DNA of 64,000 nucleotides from Lepiota brunneoincarnata (GCA_023014365.1 JAEBUN010000016.1:496001-560000); one strand, 5' to 3'. Counted from the stretch's first letter, positions 11,513 through 22,569 are shown. Translations and numbers: made by a program. Notes: a model not told the origin generated them from the letters alone.

Positions 11513-13479
11513 ACACATGACTAGGAAGTTTCACGGCGCCACAAGCGCTGTTGGCGTTCGATTCTTCTGCATCCGTCGCATCCGTGCCAAATTCCCCGAC
11601 ATCCGATTCCAACGCGTCGGAAAGCCCGGGTCTTGAAGAGGTCAAGCCGATTGTACCCTTCCTGGTGGAGCGTAGCAAGGCGCATGCGGCCATTTGCTGC
11701 CTATGGTGCGGCAAGGGGCCCAAGCAAAATTGGCCGGGATGCAGCCAAAGGGGTGAGGCCAAGCACCAGAGCTGAGGATCTGCAGTGGGCCATGATTCTG
11801 CTTGGTACGGGTTACTTTTGTCTCTGGCAATGAGTACATGCTCACCGCTGCAGCTACCGATTCTCAGATGTGTATAAGAAGCGCTCTGCTCTGCCCATGT
11901 CCGGGTTATCCTAAATGGACTTGCGGTGCGTGTGTCTGGGAACTATCCAAATTGGTTTCTCATAAGCTCGTGTGTTAGGAGCATCCGCCATTGATCTACC
12001 CAGATCATTAAAAGCTTACGACTCTCTGGGGTATAGCCGTAGGGTCATCCCATTCTGCCATCGATCGGTCGCTTTGTCGGCACGCGCGAAAATGGGAAAA
12101 TGCGGCGAGGGCCTACAGGTGTGCCGGGCGGAGAACTGTTCCTGCCAAGATATTTGTTGATCTTAAAGAACACGCATGGCTTTGAGCCTGGCGATAATCC
12201 TGGCGACACGGGAACCTTGATCGACGCGACTGGCGTGGGTGTGCAGGGGGAATTGGGTGATTCGGTACGCGTGGTAGAGATCGTGTATGTATGCACACCA
12301 GATTCTACAGTGGCCCTTTGGGCTTTCCTCCAGCTTTCGTAGGCGACATCTGTCAATTCTTTCCTGAGAATGCACCGCGATGATTTGACTCTGCCCACCT
12401 TTCCCTGGGATCGAACCAAATTCTGCCGAATGGCATAGGTAGACTCCCTTCAGATCATACTACCGGCTGTTATCGCAACACTAACTGCCATCCTTCTTAT
12501 AACACTACGACTCTGTGAGACGAGACTATGATGGGAGGAAAGCACAGACACCAGTCCAAGTGCGCCGTCCACTCAAACCATAGATTTGAAGCTATCCTGA
12601 GATGCTTATGCTGTTCGGCCTAGACCCAAAGCATGATACCCCAGTTGGGAGCATGACCACCGCAAGCCTATCATCGGATGCGTAACGGGGTCTACAACTC
12701 TTGTGCTATCGCAGGCCCACGTCCTAGACCTGCAAAGTCCTGAACCACTACCGCGGCGTGGCGGGAGTGAGGGTTAGGGTACAGAACAAGAAAAAAAAAA
12801 ACCACTGCCATCGCAGTGTTGTACGTATGTCACACCGCTATTGTTTTTTCAACTTCTTGCGCTCAGTGCTCTTGAATAGCTCAAATCCGGGACCACACCG
12901 CTTGTGAACAGCAGACTGCCTCAGTTTCTCCACACCCCCTCCAGAACTCCATGAATCCATGCTCTGTCCCAAAAATCTACCCAGAATGGTGATTGTGACC
13001 AGTTTGCCCTGCTTGATAGGCCTCTCATGCACAGCCAGTAGGCACTGTTTTTGTATCCATGAAACGTTCGTAAATCCGCAAGGGTCTGATAATTCAGGTC
13101 GAGGAATTTGACGATTCTACAACCTGCTGCAAATAATTTATAGACTTAAAGGTTAACTCCTAGGCTAGGACTACGGCTCCTGGCACATCCTCGACAATAC
13201 CATGCGTACATTTCTTAGGTTTCGCACTGCCCTGTGGCTCTGGTGCGATGACGACCTATAGTTGAGTGGTAGCTGGTAGCGGGCTGGATGACCAGAGAGA
13301 ATCGCGGAGGTACTTAATGATGCTACTTCGTCCCACATTAACATTATGAATTAGACTCATGAGCAACTGGAGCTTGTAATTAAACTGGTCGTCGCTCTTG
13401 TGCTTTTGTTTGACTCCTCTCTGGCACAACCTCCGAACATCTTATACGTCGATACTGGTGGCTTTGTTTCAATGCAAAG
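11513..13479. other. no gene recognised; contains an adapter-like 16-mer
   Basis: Short open frames occur at 11551-11775 and 12100-12342 (+) and at 12045-12419 (-), without recognisable domains. At 11864-11879 the sequence tcagatgtgtataaga equals part of a common transposon-based library adapter. A short A-run lies near 12790-12800. Confidence 0.3.
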
Positions 13480-13735
13480 GTGAACTTCAAGAGGTGAATA
13501 CATGATTCAATTCGCGAAACTGTACCAACTCGAGTAAGCAAGTTGAAGGGGAATGAAAGTCTCAGGAAGATGATTTTAACTTGGTATACTCAAAACTGGC
13601 CTCTCGTCCACTTCAAACCTAATACTACTGGAGTAGTTCCAATTGTATCCCAATCAATCTTCTCTGGCCAATCACCCGGAGAGTCTTCAGGCGAAGTGTT
13701 TTGGGGATCCTTCCCCTCTCGATCGAGACGTTCAG
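13480..13735 (-). pseudogene. inverted C-terminal fragment of the membrane glycoprotein family
   Basis: Read on the plus strand, 13480-13735 matches 9878-10110, which is the end of minus-strand copy C and its 3' flank (blocks gaggtgaatacatgattc/caatt, gaaactgtac, ctcaggaagatga, actactggagtagttccaa, cttcaggcgaagtg). It is therefore a minus-strand C-terminal tail placed head-on against plus-strand copy D. Confidence 0.55.
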
Positions 13736-15123
13736 CATATTGATCTCACACAACATGCATATAAGGGTGCCGTTTACAGTAACTTGTATGCAATGGGGTA
13801 CCTCAATGTCACTCAGGAGTCATCCTTCAATGGAAAGCCCTTTCCAATCAAATCCTCCCTAGCCTGGCCGAAGACTTATAGCTGAGACCAGACCTGGAAA
13901 CAGAGGCATCAGCTACACCAGCGCGAATCGAGTATTGCCCTTCAATTACACCGATAACAATGTTGACACCCGTGACTCAACACCCTTGACATTAGCCTTC
14001 CGATTAATAGAATCGCGAGCTTACCCTTGGACTACATCTCTACCTCCTTTTCTGTTTGGCTGAGGGCCATCTGCGAGGGATTCGGGGGAAATGATACCGC
14101 GGGTATCACGAACGCCTATGTGGCATGTGGTGGGATTCTTAACATCCCTCGTCGGATGGATGGCGGAGATTCAGGGACTTTCGAGGGGGGCTAGAAGTGG
14201 GGTCAGGGTATACACGTCTGTGCCAGCACCACACGTGCCAGTGTCCAGACTGTCACATTGTCGGCGAACAGCACTTCGGACCTCCAGGGTATACGCGTTG
14301 GGTCGGGGTGTCCAAGTGGTTCTGCAGTACTTTGGGGTGTAGAGAAGGCAAACATGTCAATCCAAGACATTGAGCTCCTGTGGGGCCTAATGGATGACAG
14401 ATTCGAGGATAACCCATTGCTGTGGATGGTCTGCAGCAATTGTCTCTATATCCCTGCGGGTGCCTCTTCAAACATAAACATATATCAAGATATGCCAGCC
14501 GTATCTACCTCAGGCCAGCCACTGGGAACCCATGCAATTGCGTGGGATGCCGTGTACCGCGTTGGGGATCCTATATTAACCTCACTTATCGCATTTAACG
14601 CATTTATGGATTACACAGGAAACTCCGACTATGCCCTACAAAAAAATTTCTAGTCTATCATCCAGCAGAAACCAACCACGGGCCCCGCCCAGATTCGAAA
14701 TGCCATATGGACAGATATTATGGCCAACAGTGTTGTTGGGACTCATTCGAACACAACCCTGACAGTGGCTCGTTACCAGAAATCGATCGAGTATGATTTC
14801 AGGTTTGCCATTCCTGGCTTCATACTGTTGGTCATATGAGTCCCTGCATTTGTGATTACGATTGCTTTTCTGGCCACTCAAATAATCACTTTCGTGACAT
14901 TAGGCAGGTGTTGTATCATACATCCGTTGGATGGCTTGTTGTTGCAAATTCAGCTTTGCGGGTTCAAGGGCAGAATTCAGAAAGGGCAGACACAGCAGTT
15001 GCATTGGATTCGAGTACCTCGACGGACATCCAAGGCCCCTTGTCCCCAAACTCTGATGGCGACTCCCCTGGGAACATGTCCAAGAGGACTAACGTTGGAA
15101 CTACGCCGGTGGTAATGAATTGA
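13736..15123 (+). pseudogene. membrane glycoprotein family, copy D (two transition stops plus indels)
   Basis: The copy begins abruptly in the middle of the protein with YSNLYAMGYLNVTQESSFNGK (13770-13840), which corresponds to 1575-1640 of copy A. Frames then change several times. From 14258 a long stretch is open to TAG at 14651-14653, where copies A, B and C encode Gln. It resumes in the same frame through the last helix until TGA at 14837-14839, where A, B and C encode Trp. The tail SVGWLVV follows in another frame. The N-terminal third is absent and replaced by the inverted fragment at 13480-13735. Not functional. Confidence 0.6.
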
Positions 15124-16409
15124 TAGAAGGGTGCCGCTCTTTGGAATACATAGAGTCAGATCAATTTTCATGATATTTGATCCTCTTCCACGATTATGTA
15201 TGATTATGTATGGGTTATTCACCTAGCAGTTTTCTTCCCTATATTGACGCACATACCTATGGGACTTTTGATCTTGGTTTGAATGTATTTAATCTGAAAC
15301 AGATAGGGCTGGGAGAAACTAACAAATACGTCCAGTAGTAACAGCTGATTGAAAGAGAGTTGTAGTTTTATGTTGCCGGTTCAGTGTAGAGATTGTGAGT
15401 TCGGTTGCCCATGAAAACGGCAACCTCTCATCAATCTCTTGTGATTTTAATTAACCGGATTGCTAACGAAGTTTGGAGTGCCTGTCGTCGAGCTACCCAT
15501 CTGTATCTTGGACTTGGTATCTATCCATCTCCATTCCTCCCTCTTTTCAATCTTCCAGTTTCGAAGTTTATGTTTAATTCTTCATTCCTGTCTCGTCTCG
15601 TTGTATCATGAATCTATTTCCTTCCCCTCTCCCTCTCTCCATCTTGCACACTGTCATGGTAATGTACTTGTATTCTCTATATATTTAACCCCTGTTTCGT
15701 GTTTGTTTTAGGCTGTCTTACTGTACTTTACCTTTACTTTTGAGATTGCTTCTTTTATCTTCTTCCTGCTCCGAAATATTCATCAAAAATCCATATTTTT
15801 GTCGTATTTAAGGACTGTACAATCTGTAGTTGTGGAGGAGTCAATTTACTGTCCATACTTTGCACTTTAGCTCGTCTAAAATCGCTCTCATTAACTCTCG
15901 AACTTTAACTCTTCTAAAAATATTTGTCTGCCTCATTTTCTCGAAATCACCACTCGTTTCACCTTGTTCTTGCATCGCTTTGACTCCGTGGGCACTCCTG
16001 GTCGGTCTTGAAGCCTAACGATTGTTGGACTTGATCGTGCTCGCATTCATTTTGTGTTTAGAAGGGTTAATTACTCTTTATCAGCCCGTTGCTATCAGGC
16101 TGATCGTGCTTTTGAACACCCTTGGGAAGTATCCAAGATTCTGGATCCATGAATAATCAATTAATTATGAGTGCTAATCGCGAAATAAGCGTTGATAGAA
16201 CGTCATGCCGCCTTGATCTGCATGCTGGGTCTTCGGCCACTGGGATAACTGTCGAATTATCGCATACCCAGCCTCATTCTTGTTTACACATGGCTTCAGC
16301 CATGGAGCACCTGGACGTCTACAGTGCGCATTGTAGTACACGGTGGACCTGGTTGGCCAATTGGATACATAAGAGAAGTAAACAAGGCATCAACTGTGGT
16401 CTGAAGGGA
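15124..16409. other. AT-rich stretch with a long pyrimidine-rich block, no gene recognised
   Basis: From about 15500 to 15990 the plus strand is strongly pyrimidine-rich (many tct, ctt and ttc runs), unlike its surroundings. No domain-bearing frame or terminal repeat was found. It could be a decayed intron- or UTR-derived insertion. Confidence 0.3.
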
Positions 16410-16655
16410 ACCGGTAGAGCTTGTGGGCATAACAAATCTACCACTTTCCTATCAAGAGGTTGGTCAAGTATCTGTGCGCTAAATTGCGTGGGCTGCGGCT
16501 GGGTATGGGTTCCTCGAGCAACTATGTTTTAGGCGAGCGCAGAATATGTCCTAGCACCATAAGAGAGGAATTTCAGTATGATTCGCCAGCTAAGATTCAT
16601 ATCTAGAGAATCCGCACAAGGTTTTCTTTGATGGCCTCCATCCTCGGATTCTTAT
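16410..16655. repeat. repeat beta, copy 2
   Basis: Direct-orientation match to 11270-11512; see that entry. The two copies bracket the inverted fragment and copy D of the membrane-protein family, so the segment between may have been part of a larger duplication. Confidence 0.55.
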
Positions 16656-17629
16656 TATAATAGCGTAGGGAGCATGCGATGGCACTGATCGGAAAGTCTC
16701 TTTCTTGGCCTCCTCGGGACAATTCTAGTCGATATTCTCACATATCTTTCCCATCAGGTACAGTTCTAATTTCACTCTGCGCGTCTTCCTCCTGAACTGG
16801 TTCAAAGTTCCTTGTCAAGCTCTCGCCTGAATGGCATAGTATCATCCTATATACTCGCCATTATGCACAATGTCTCTCCTGCGCAGGTATGAACACTATG
16901 TCCCTGGATACCTCTCCTCTCTTCTGAGTGGACACTCGAGTGGGTGGCTTGATTCACAGGGGATCTTGTTGGCTGAGGGGATACAGGAAGAGATTAAGGA
17001 TACGACATAGAGCGAACCCAAAGCTCAGGACCTGTCCGAGATCCTGGCTAGTGCGTCGAACTTGTGCCTCTGGGGCGATGACCTATGCTCATCCTTGCCA
17101 TGGGGACACCCAGTCAGAAAACAATTCTTGTTCAGACATCATGGTGAATGTAAGGTTTGATGGCAGCTCCAGTGACGTTGGGAGCTCGAATATCGTGCGC
17201 TTATTGACGGTAGTGTCTGTGGTATGTTTCTTTAACGAGCGCCAAATGAATTAGACTTGAATATACCCCAAATACCCTGTATTGAGTCAAAACTTAGGTC
17301 CAGACTTCCCCTTGAAGGATGGTTCAAGGCAGATCTGCAATAAGTACGTCTCCAACGACGCGTGTTCCCTCAATTCCCGTTATCACACTTTAGGACAGAA
17401 TGTTGATCAAACCCACATGTTTCAACTTTGCCAAGGTCTCAATGGCAGTTGTTCCAGTGAATGAATAACTCAACATAGTATGTACTTATCTCCTCTGTAT
17501 GCTATCCAGCTGTGTGACGAGTGACGCTTTTGCTTCCAGTCCTCGGGTCCATAGACTTTTTATGCTTCTCCCGGCTCAAGGAGTATCATTGGTCCTGGTA
17601 ACCATCCGTTTCTTCCTCACATACAAATC
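16656..17629. other. no gene recognised
   Basis: Short open frames only (for example 16928-17254 +). No domain, signal peptide or paralogue found. Confidence 0.3.
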
Positions 17630-18087
17630 ACCTGGGCACAGAGCATCAACAAGTAGACCTGTGTTGGAATTGGGAATTCCGGCAAACTGATGGAATGCCG
17701 GTGGCTCGATCACCTGACACCATGTGATAGCCATGTTGTAGGTAGGACATACACACGTAGTTCACTCATAGATCTAGTGCTCCTTTGTCCTAGATCTCCG
17801 AAATGAATTCGATGACATAGATATTGCGCCAGCAGCCACGGCTCGCGCTCCGCTTCCGAGTCGGCACCGGAGGCGAGTGAACATCGAGCTCAGACGGGTT
17901 ATAAATACTGCTAGGACGATGCTCGTAATTCCCAACGCCCAGCGTTCGTCCTTAACAAACCTCGACACCTTATAAATTATCCCCGCGATAAGGTGGAACA
18001 TCTTAACCAAACACCAGTAAGTACCAGCTAGGCGCACTCTCCTTCGGTTTGGGCCAATCAACATGACTGACATTTTTATGTCAGACT
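17630..18087 (+). repeat. upstream region of second Pro-rich secreted gene, with TATA box
   Basis: Copy of 6060-6519. TATAAAT at 17900-17906 lies 188 nt before the ATG; a second ttataaatt lies near 17970. The block cgcccagcgttcg at about 17936-17950 matches the first copy. Confidence 0.6.
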
Positions 18088-18483
18088 ATGAAATTCCTCA
18101 AGTCCTTGATTATTCTCGTGTGCACTAGCACTGCGCTCGTTTCGGCAGCCTTGATTCATGATGTACCAGATACCGTTGCCAGACGGGGGTCTCTCGCCAA
18201 ATCTGAGCCACTCGCCAAGCCCCCTCCTAAACCTATTCCCAAGCCCCTTCCTAAACCTGCTTCCAAGCCCACTCCTAGACCTACTTCCAAACCCATTCCT
18301 AAGCCGCCGGCTACCGTGACTGTCACCTCGACGATCAAGCATACTTGCGTGGCCACCACGGCCACGGTCACTGTCACTGTGACTGCCAGGCCCACTGAAA
18401 ACCATGGCAAAGGGGGTGGTAAGGGCGGTCCTGGTGATACACCCAGCGTGGCTCCCAAAGCGTTAGGAGGCCTTCTCGGATAA
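18088..18483 (+). CDS. small secreted Pro/Thr-rich protein
   Basis: A single open frame of 131 residues. The signal peptide MKFLKSLIILVCTSTALVSA is nearly identical to that of the 6520 gene. A Pro-Lys-Ser/Thr-rich region follows (KPxPKP-type units, residues about 45-75), then a Val/Thr/Ala-rich segment with one Cys and a Gly/Lys-rich end (GKGGGKGGPG) finishing PKALGGLLG. No frameshift is visible. It is a paralogue of the 6520 gene, with the long Pro minisatellite reduced and the Gly-His tract absent. Likely exported and wall-associated or extracellular; function unknown. Confidence 0.65.
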   Translation: MKFLKSLIILVCTSTALVSAALIHDVPDTVARRGSLAKSEPLAKPPPKPIPKPLPKPASKPTPRPTSKPIPKPPATVTVTSTIKHTCVATTATVTVTVTARPTENHGKGGGKGGPGDTPSVAPKALGGLLG

Positions 18484-19229
18484 CTTGTCGCACCCTTTGC
18501 TTAACGATCACTTCCCAAACCCTGTTGCCTAGTGTATATGGTAGTAATCCATGGCTAGTATCACTTCCCTGTCCGGCGAATGCTGGTTTTCTGCGGTAAT
18601 GGCTAGGTTATGGATATTTCAACCTTGTAGGCTATATGGATTTGCATGCTTGTGTAGTGTGTTGTGCGGGTACATAGGACAGGGCACCCCGGAGAGTAAG
18701 GGGGCATTTCGTTGTCTTTTTCGGGGATAGGCACCGGGTGGACGGCGAGCATATGAAAGCCGATCCCGCCCAGTTGCATCATCTTTCAAGTGGTCCTCGT
18801 TCCATTTGCCTGTGATGGTGGTCCGTTGAGTGCGGTACTCGACCAATATCGAGGATGATCTCAGTGTTGAACAAGCTCACGTTGACCATCGGGGAAGGCA
18901 TCAATCAGTGCATCCTCGGCAGCCGACAAGAATGTCGTTGCATGTATGTAGCTTACTCTCTTCTCGACCGCTCGTCGTCTGTCCAGCACCTTTTGAATAG
19001 CTCGCAGCCCAGGGGGAAACGCTGGGTTGTCAAGCTCTCGTTCTGGCGCACCAGTGGCATGCGACAGACCACTTTCCGTCCGTCTGTGCCTTTACATTCC
19101 TCGTGACTGGGTGCGTCATTGACCGCCTCCGGAACCCCACGATTCCGCGATCTGCGCCCAGGCCCATCGTCCGGTCCCCAGAATAACTTCCCAACTGGTT
19201 CATGTCAATGCAAGCTTCCAACGTGCGCA
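18484..19229. other. no gene recognised
   Basis: 3' flank of the secreted gene, then short frames (18855-19106 +) without recognisable features. Confidence 0.3.
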
Positions 19230-19445
19230 GCTGGGCTCATTTCCGTACAGACGTGGGTTCACTCATAGAACATTTGAGAGTAGATGGGGAAGGGCCGATA
19301 AAGCGGTTCGATGAAGCCGATAGTATTCTGGGAGAGCATAATGGCATTGTTTGAGAGTGTCCCCAACATGAGCTACGTAATATTAGGGCGCTGAGGGGCA
19401 GAATTTGCAGAACATACTGGTGGGCGTGGCGGAGAGTAAGTATCA
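19230..19445. repeat. dispersed repeat alpha, copy 3
   Basis: Shares ordered blocks with the copies at 8255 and 10905: ggctcatttccgtac, gaagggccgataaagcggtt and gcgctgaggggcagaatt. Confidence 0.4.
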
Positions 19446-19977
19446 GGGACAGTCGGAACATTTCTGAGCATTGGAATGTTGAACTCTCCTCGAAGTTGCT
19501 CGTATTTGAGCGTGATTCAATGTGTATGCGCGGATGTGTGTGCCAGTTTCTTGGGGCTTATGCATGTCTTTTTTTCTACATTTTTCTATGTAGAATCTTT
19601 GATACGCCAGAATGACGCAGTTGATCGGGCCAGGGTTTAGTTGATGCAACCACTGATGGACATGCTTCCTATCCCTGGTCTATATATAGCGGAGGACATT
19701 GAAATGGTGGCGGTCAAGAGCAGCACGATTTACCCTCCGCACCCGGATCTCGCATGGTTTGTCACTGCCCAGACGTGGTTAGATTTTTTTTACGCGGATG
19801 GGAAATACCACGAGACATCACAGTTTTAGTGATTCAGGCGCCCAACGTTGCACATTGCAACAGTTGCTCCCTCATAGCCTTGTTTTCTCCGGTAGCAGCA
19901 ACGGTCAATCATCATTCCGTGATGGGTAGATTTTGCTGTAACCTTGCATATTCCTAACCATCTTCCGCGCTACCACC
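19446..19977. other. no gene recognised; 5' flank of the 19978 gene
   Basis: Short frames only. A tatatata tract lies at about 19681-19688. Confidence 0.25.
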
Positions 19978-21442
19978 ATGTCTACTCCCTCCCGGTCACC
20001 CCTCATTATCAACGTTCCGTCAGTTCCAACTCTCCTTTCCCTCGCGTTTTTGGGCTCTGCTCACTTTCTCGTAGCACGAGTGCCGTCGTTTGCCAGCCTG
20101 TCCTGTTGACTTGGTCTGGAGGAACACGTAAGTCTTTTTTTCCTAGACTGGCCGCATCAAGCTGGCTCACGGATCATTCGCAGCACCTTACTTCCTGGTT
20201 CGCAAATTCCTCTGCTTCGTTCACCTACTGATCTAAGATTTTATTGGCATGGGAAATAAAAGAGGCGAGTCCTATATCCATACTTCATCCTGAGCCCCGT
20301 TCTCACCTATATACACAGCGTCAATCGTGGTAACGAGCCCAATGCTCCTGCTCTCGTTGACTTTGGGAGACAAGATGGGACATCTCTGACCTGGCTTGTC
20401 AACCAGCCTCCAGGTATGGTGATAGCTCCCACCACCTCACATTCATCGGTGACCACCTCCCAGGTACTTCACTCGGGCTTACTATCCGTGACAACCAAGG
20501 TCAGCTAGGCCAAACTGCCCCCTTCACGGTCACCGGTTGTACGTGCTATCAACTTTTTTTTTAACATGTCATATGCTCACGAACCAATAGCGGACGAAAG
20601 TTGTATTGGTCAGACCTCCTCTTCTCGTTCCTCAACGGGTGGCGACACTCCTACTGGAAATGCTGCTCCCGTAATCACCGCCCCCCATGACAACGCAAAC
20701 CACTGCGACTACGCCTTCACAAGTGTCCGAATCATTCACGTGAGTTGGACACTAGTCAACGAACGCTTCGAGATCGGGGCTATCTCATCACTGCTTTCCA
20801 GATCAACGAGTACAACAACTAGCCAACAGCAACAACTTCGGGATCGCCCAATACTGTGGATAGCTCCTCAACGAATAAGGTCCGCTCACCAAATTTGGGG
20901 ATCATATTACCTGCTCTCATGGTGCCACTGGCTGTCACCACTCTCCTAGTAGTATGTCTCATCTGGAGAGTGAGACGACGAAAGAGAAATGCGCAGACAT
21001 CAGTGGAAGTGCCGCGTCCGTACACTCCAGTGGCTAGACAACACCCTGAGATGATATCCGAGCCCGAGCCGGGGCAAAATGCACAGGGTGCGAACATATC
21101 ATCGCGTCCCCTACAACACCCATTTTCGGCACCCAATTCATCCTCCAGAGATCTACGCCTCGCATCCGAAAAACCTCGATCTACTGCACCAGCATTGCTG
21201 TCGCACCAGGGCAGTGGAAATCTAGGTACGGAACAGAGCCCCGGGGGCGATGGGCAGGTGTCAAGAATAATGGATGATGAGCTTGCAAGTGCTGAGAGAG
21301 CGGCTCGGGAGGCTTGAAGCAGGTGTTGACTCGGGATGGGAATCGGCGGGCTGATTCTGTTTCCTTGGGGTCTGAAGTGGATCTACCACCAGATTATGTC
21401 TCAAATGCGGACATTACGGCTCCCTCCGAAAAGCACACATAG
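19978..21442 (+). pseudogene. Ser/Thr-rich single-pass membrane protein, frameshifted
   Basis: Splice-linked exons can be followed: 19978-20127, from 20184, 20319-20413, 20464-20538, 20591-20739 and 20823-21442. The order is a hydrophobic leader; a compact domain with AVVCQPVLLTWSGGT, DGTSLTWLVNQPP and LTIRDNQGQLGQTAPF; a Ser/Thr/Gln-rich stalk; a helix GIILPALMVPLAVTTLLVV followed by a basic stop-transfer (RVRRRKR); and a cytoplasmic tail ending SEVDLPPDYVSNADITAPS. Reading this through needs frame changes in the leader (about 20060-20085), at the C6 run near 20680, near 21283 and near 21335; most behave as +1. The layout resembles wall-linked Ser/Thr-rich membrane proteins. The exact family is uncertain (a Kre9/KNH-like N-terminal domain is possible). 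Either a pseudogene or a sequence with indel errors. Confidence 0.55.
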
Positions 21443-21899
21443 CAGATTGGCAAATGTAGATCTAACTTATTTTGGGGATTAAAACCTTGGCGCCCTGCAG
21501 CTGTGTGAGTTGGTTCAGGTGCGGGTACCTGCCGAAGCTGGTTTCATGGATAACATGGGGCCAATGCTGACGAAGCCCGTGTAGCTGAGCCAAAAACCTG
21601 CCAGGTAAGATCCCTAGTAGAGAGTGATACAAGGCGTAGGGAGAAATCATGGGGATCAAGTTGTCATACTTCAGTATGCTTCCAAGCCTAAAATACCTAA
21701 GACAAGACTCAAAGTGCATCCATCCAAACATTTCTCTTACCGTCGGGATAGGAACATGAACAAAACGTACCAATATGATTTCAAATCGAGGGCGTTGAGG
21801 CATCAAGATACCATATGTTATTGTCATACCAGTAATGTGCGCGTCCCTCTGAACACAATGGATCACTAGAGAAGGCTTCAACTTTGAAGACCCGCAGCA

Positions 21900-22501
21900 T
21901 CCGAGGCGCATGACCTGACGTTACCCCTAATTGTGTACGCCATGGATCACTAGGACCATCGGCTGCCCTACCTCCTTGATTCTAATTTGGTTTCAATCAG
22001 TGCAATATATCGCACAGATTAAATATTAGCCTCACTCCCCAGATGCTCCCAATGCTGTTGATGACCGTCACGCAACTATTCAAAGTGGGCTGCAAAACAT
22101 CTGGCCCAATATCGAGCGCAGTATAATCGCCAGTTGTAGCGAATGAGAAGCTTGGTCGTTTGAAAACAGTGGACAGCCGCACATTGAGAGCCACCTCCAC
22201 CAATGCAATAAGAGATGGAGCCGCCTGCAATGAACCAAGCGCTTCCCGTCGGAAACATAGTTGGCAAGCCATTACAATACGTATCCGCTTACTCCGGTCT
22301 GGCCAACAAGAATTCAGAACTGGTTAACGTTATCACCGAAGCGGGGGGCAGCAGTTTGACTCCCCGAGTCGCAGGTCACACTTTGAGCCAAAGCTGAAGA
22401 AACGGTGGCGGCGACGGCGGAAAGGGCGAGATAGGAAGGAGCGTGGTGGGTAAGGGGGATACTAGAAGGATGGAAGCTTATCTTACAGTTTTGGGAAACA
22501 T
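21900..22501 (-). pseudogene. small cysteine-rich secreted protein, dispersed dead copy
   Basis: Minus-strand paralogue of the intact gene at 45715. Exon 1 (ATG 22499-22501, five codons) is followed by gtaag at 22486, but the acceptor that precedes exon 2 in the other copies is lost. Exon 2 has TGA where the intact gene has the Cys codon of FCTLVG. Exon 3 begins GGSISYCIGGGGSQC and then shifts frame; the Cys of its last helix is Trp. The donor gtgagg and a recognisable but frameless exon 4 follow (to about 21905). Homology continues into the 3' flank to about 21660. Confidence 0.6.
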
Positions 22502-22551
22502 CACAGGTGTTCGGGTATGGTTAAAATTCATCATTTCCCGGTGGTGGGCGC

Positions 22552-22560
22552 ATTTTATAC
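22552..22560 (-). promoter_or_regulatory. TATA box of the dead 22.5 kb secreted-protein copy
   Basis: GTATAAAAT on the minus strand, about 50 nt before the ATG at 22501. The other three copies have GTATAAAAG or AGTATAAAGG at a similar distance. Confidence 0.55.
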
Positions 22561-22569
22561 CGCAGCGAG

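Noticed and set aside
12405..12420. Minus-strand ggttcgatccc
   Set aside because: B-box-like, but there is no acceptor stem or anticodon arm in the preceding 50 nt.
21462..21911. 149-codon minus-strand frame
   Set aside because: Its first part is the 3' end and flank of the dead secreted-protein copy, which aligns with the non-coding flanks of the other copies. No domain recognised.
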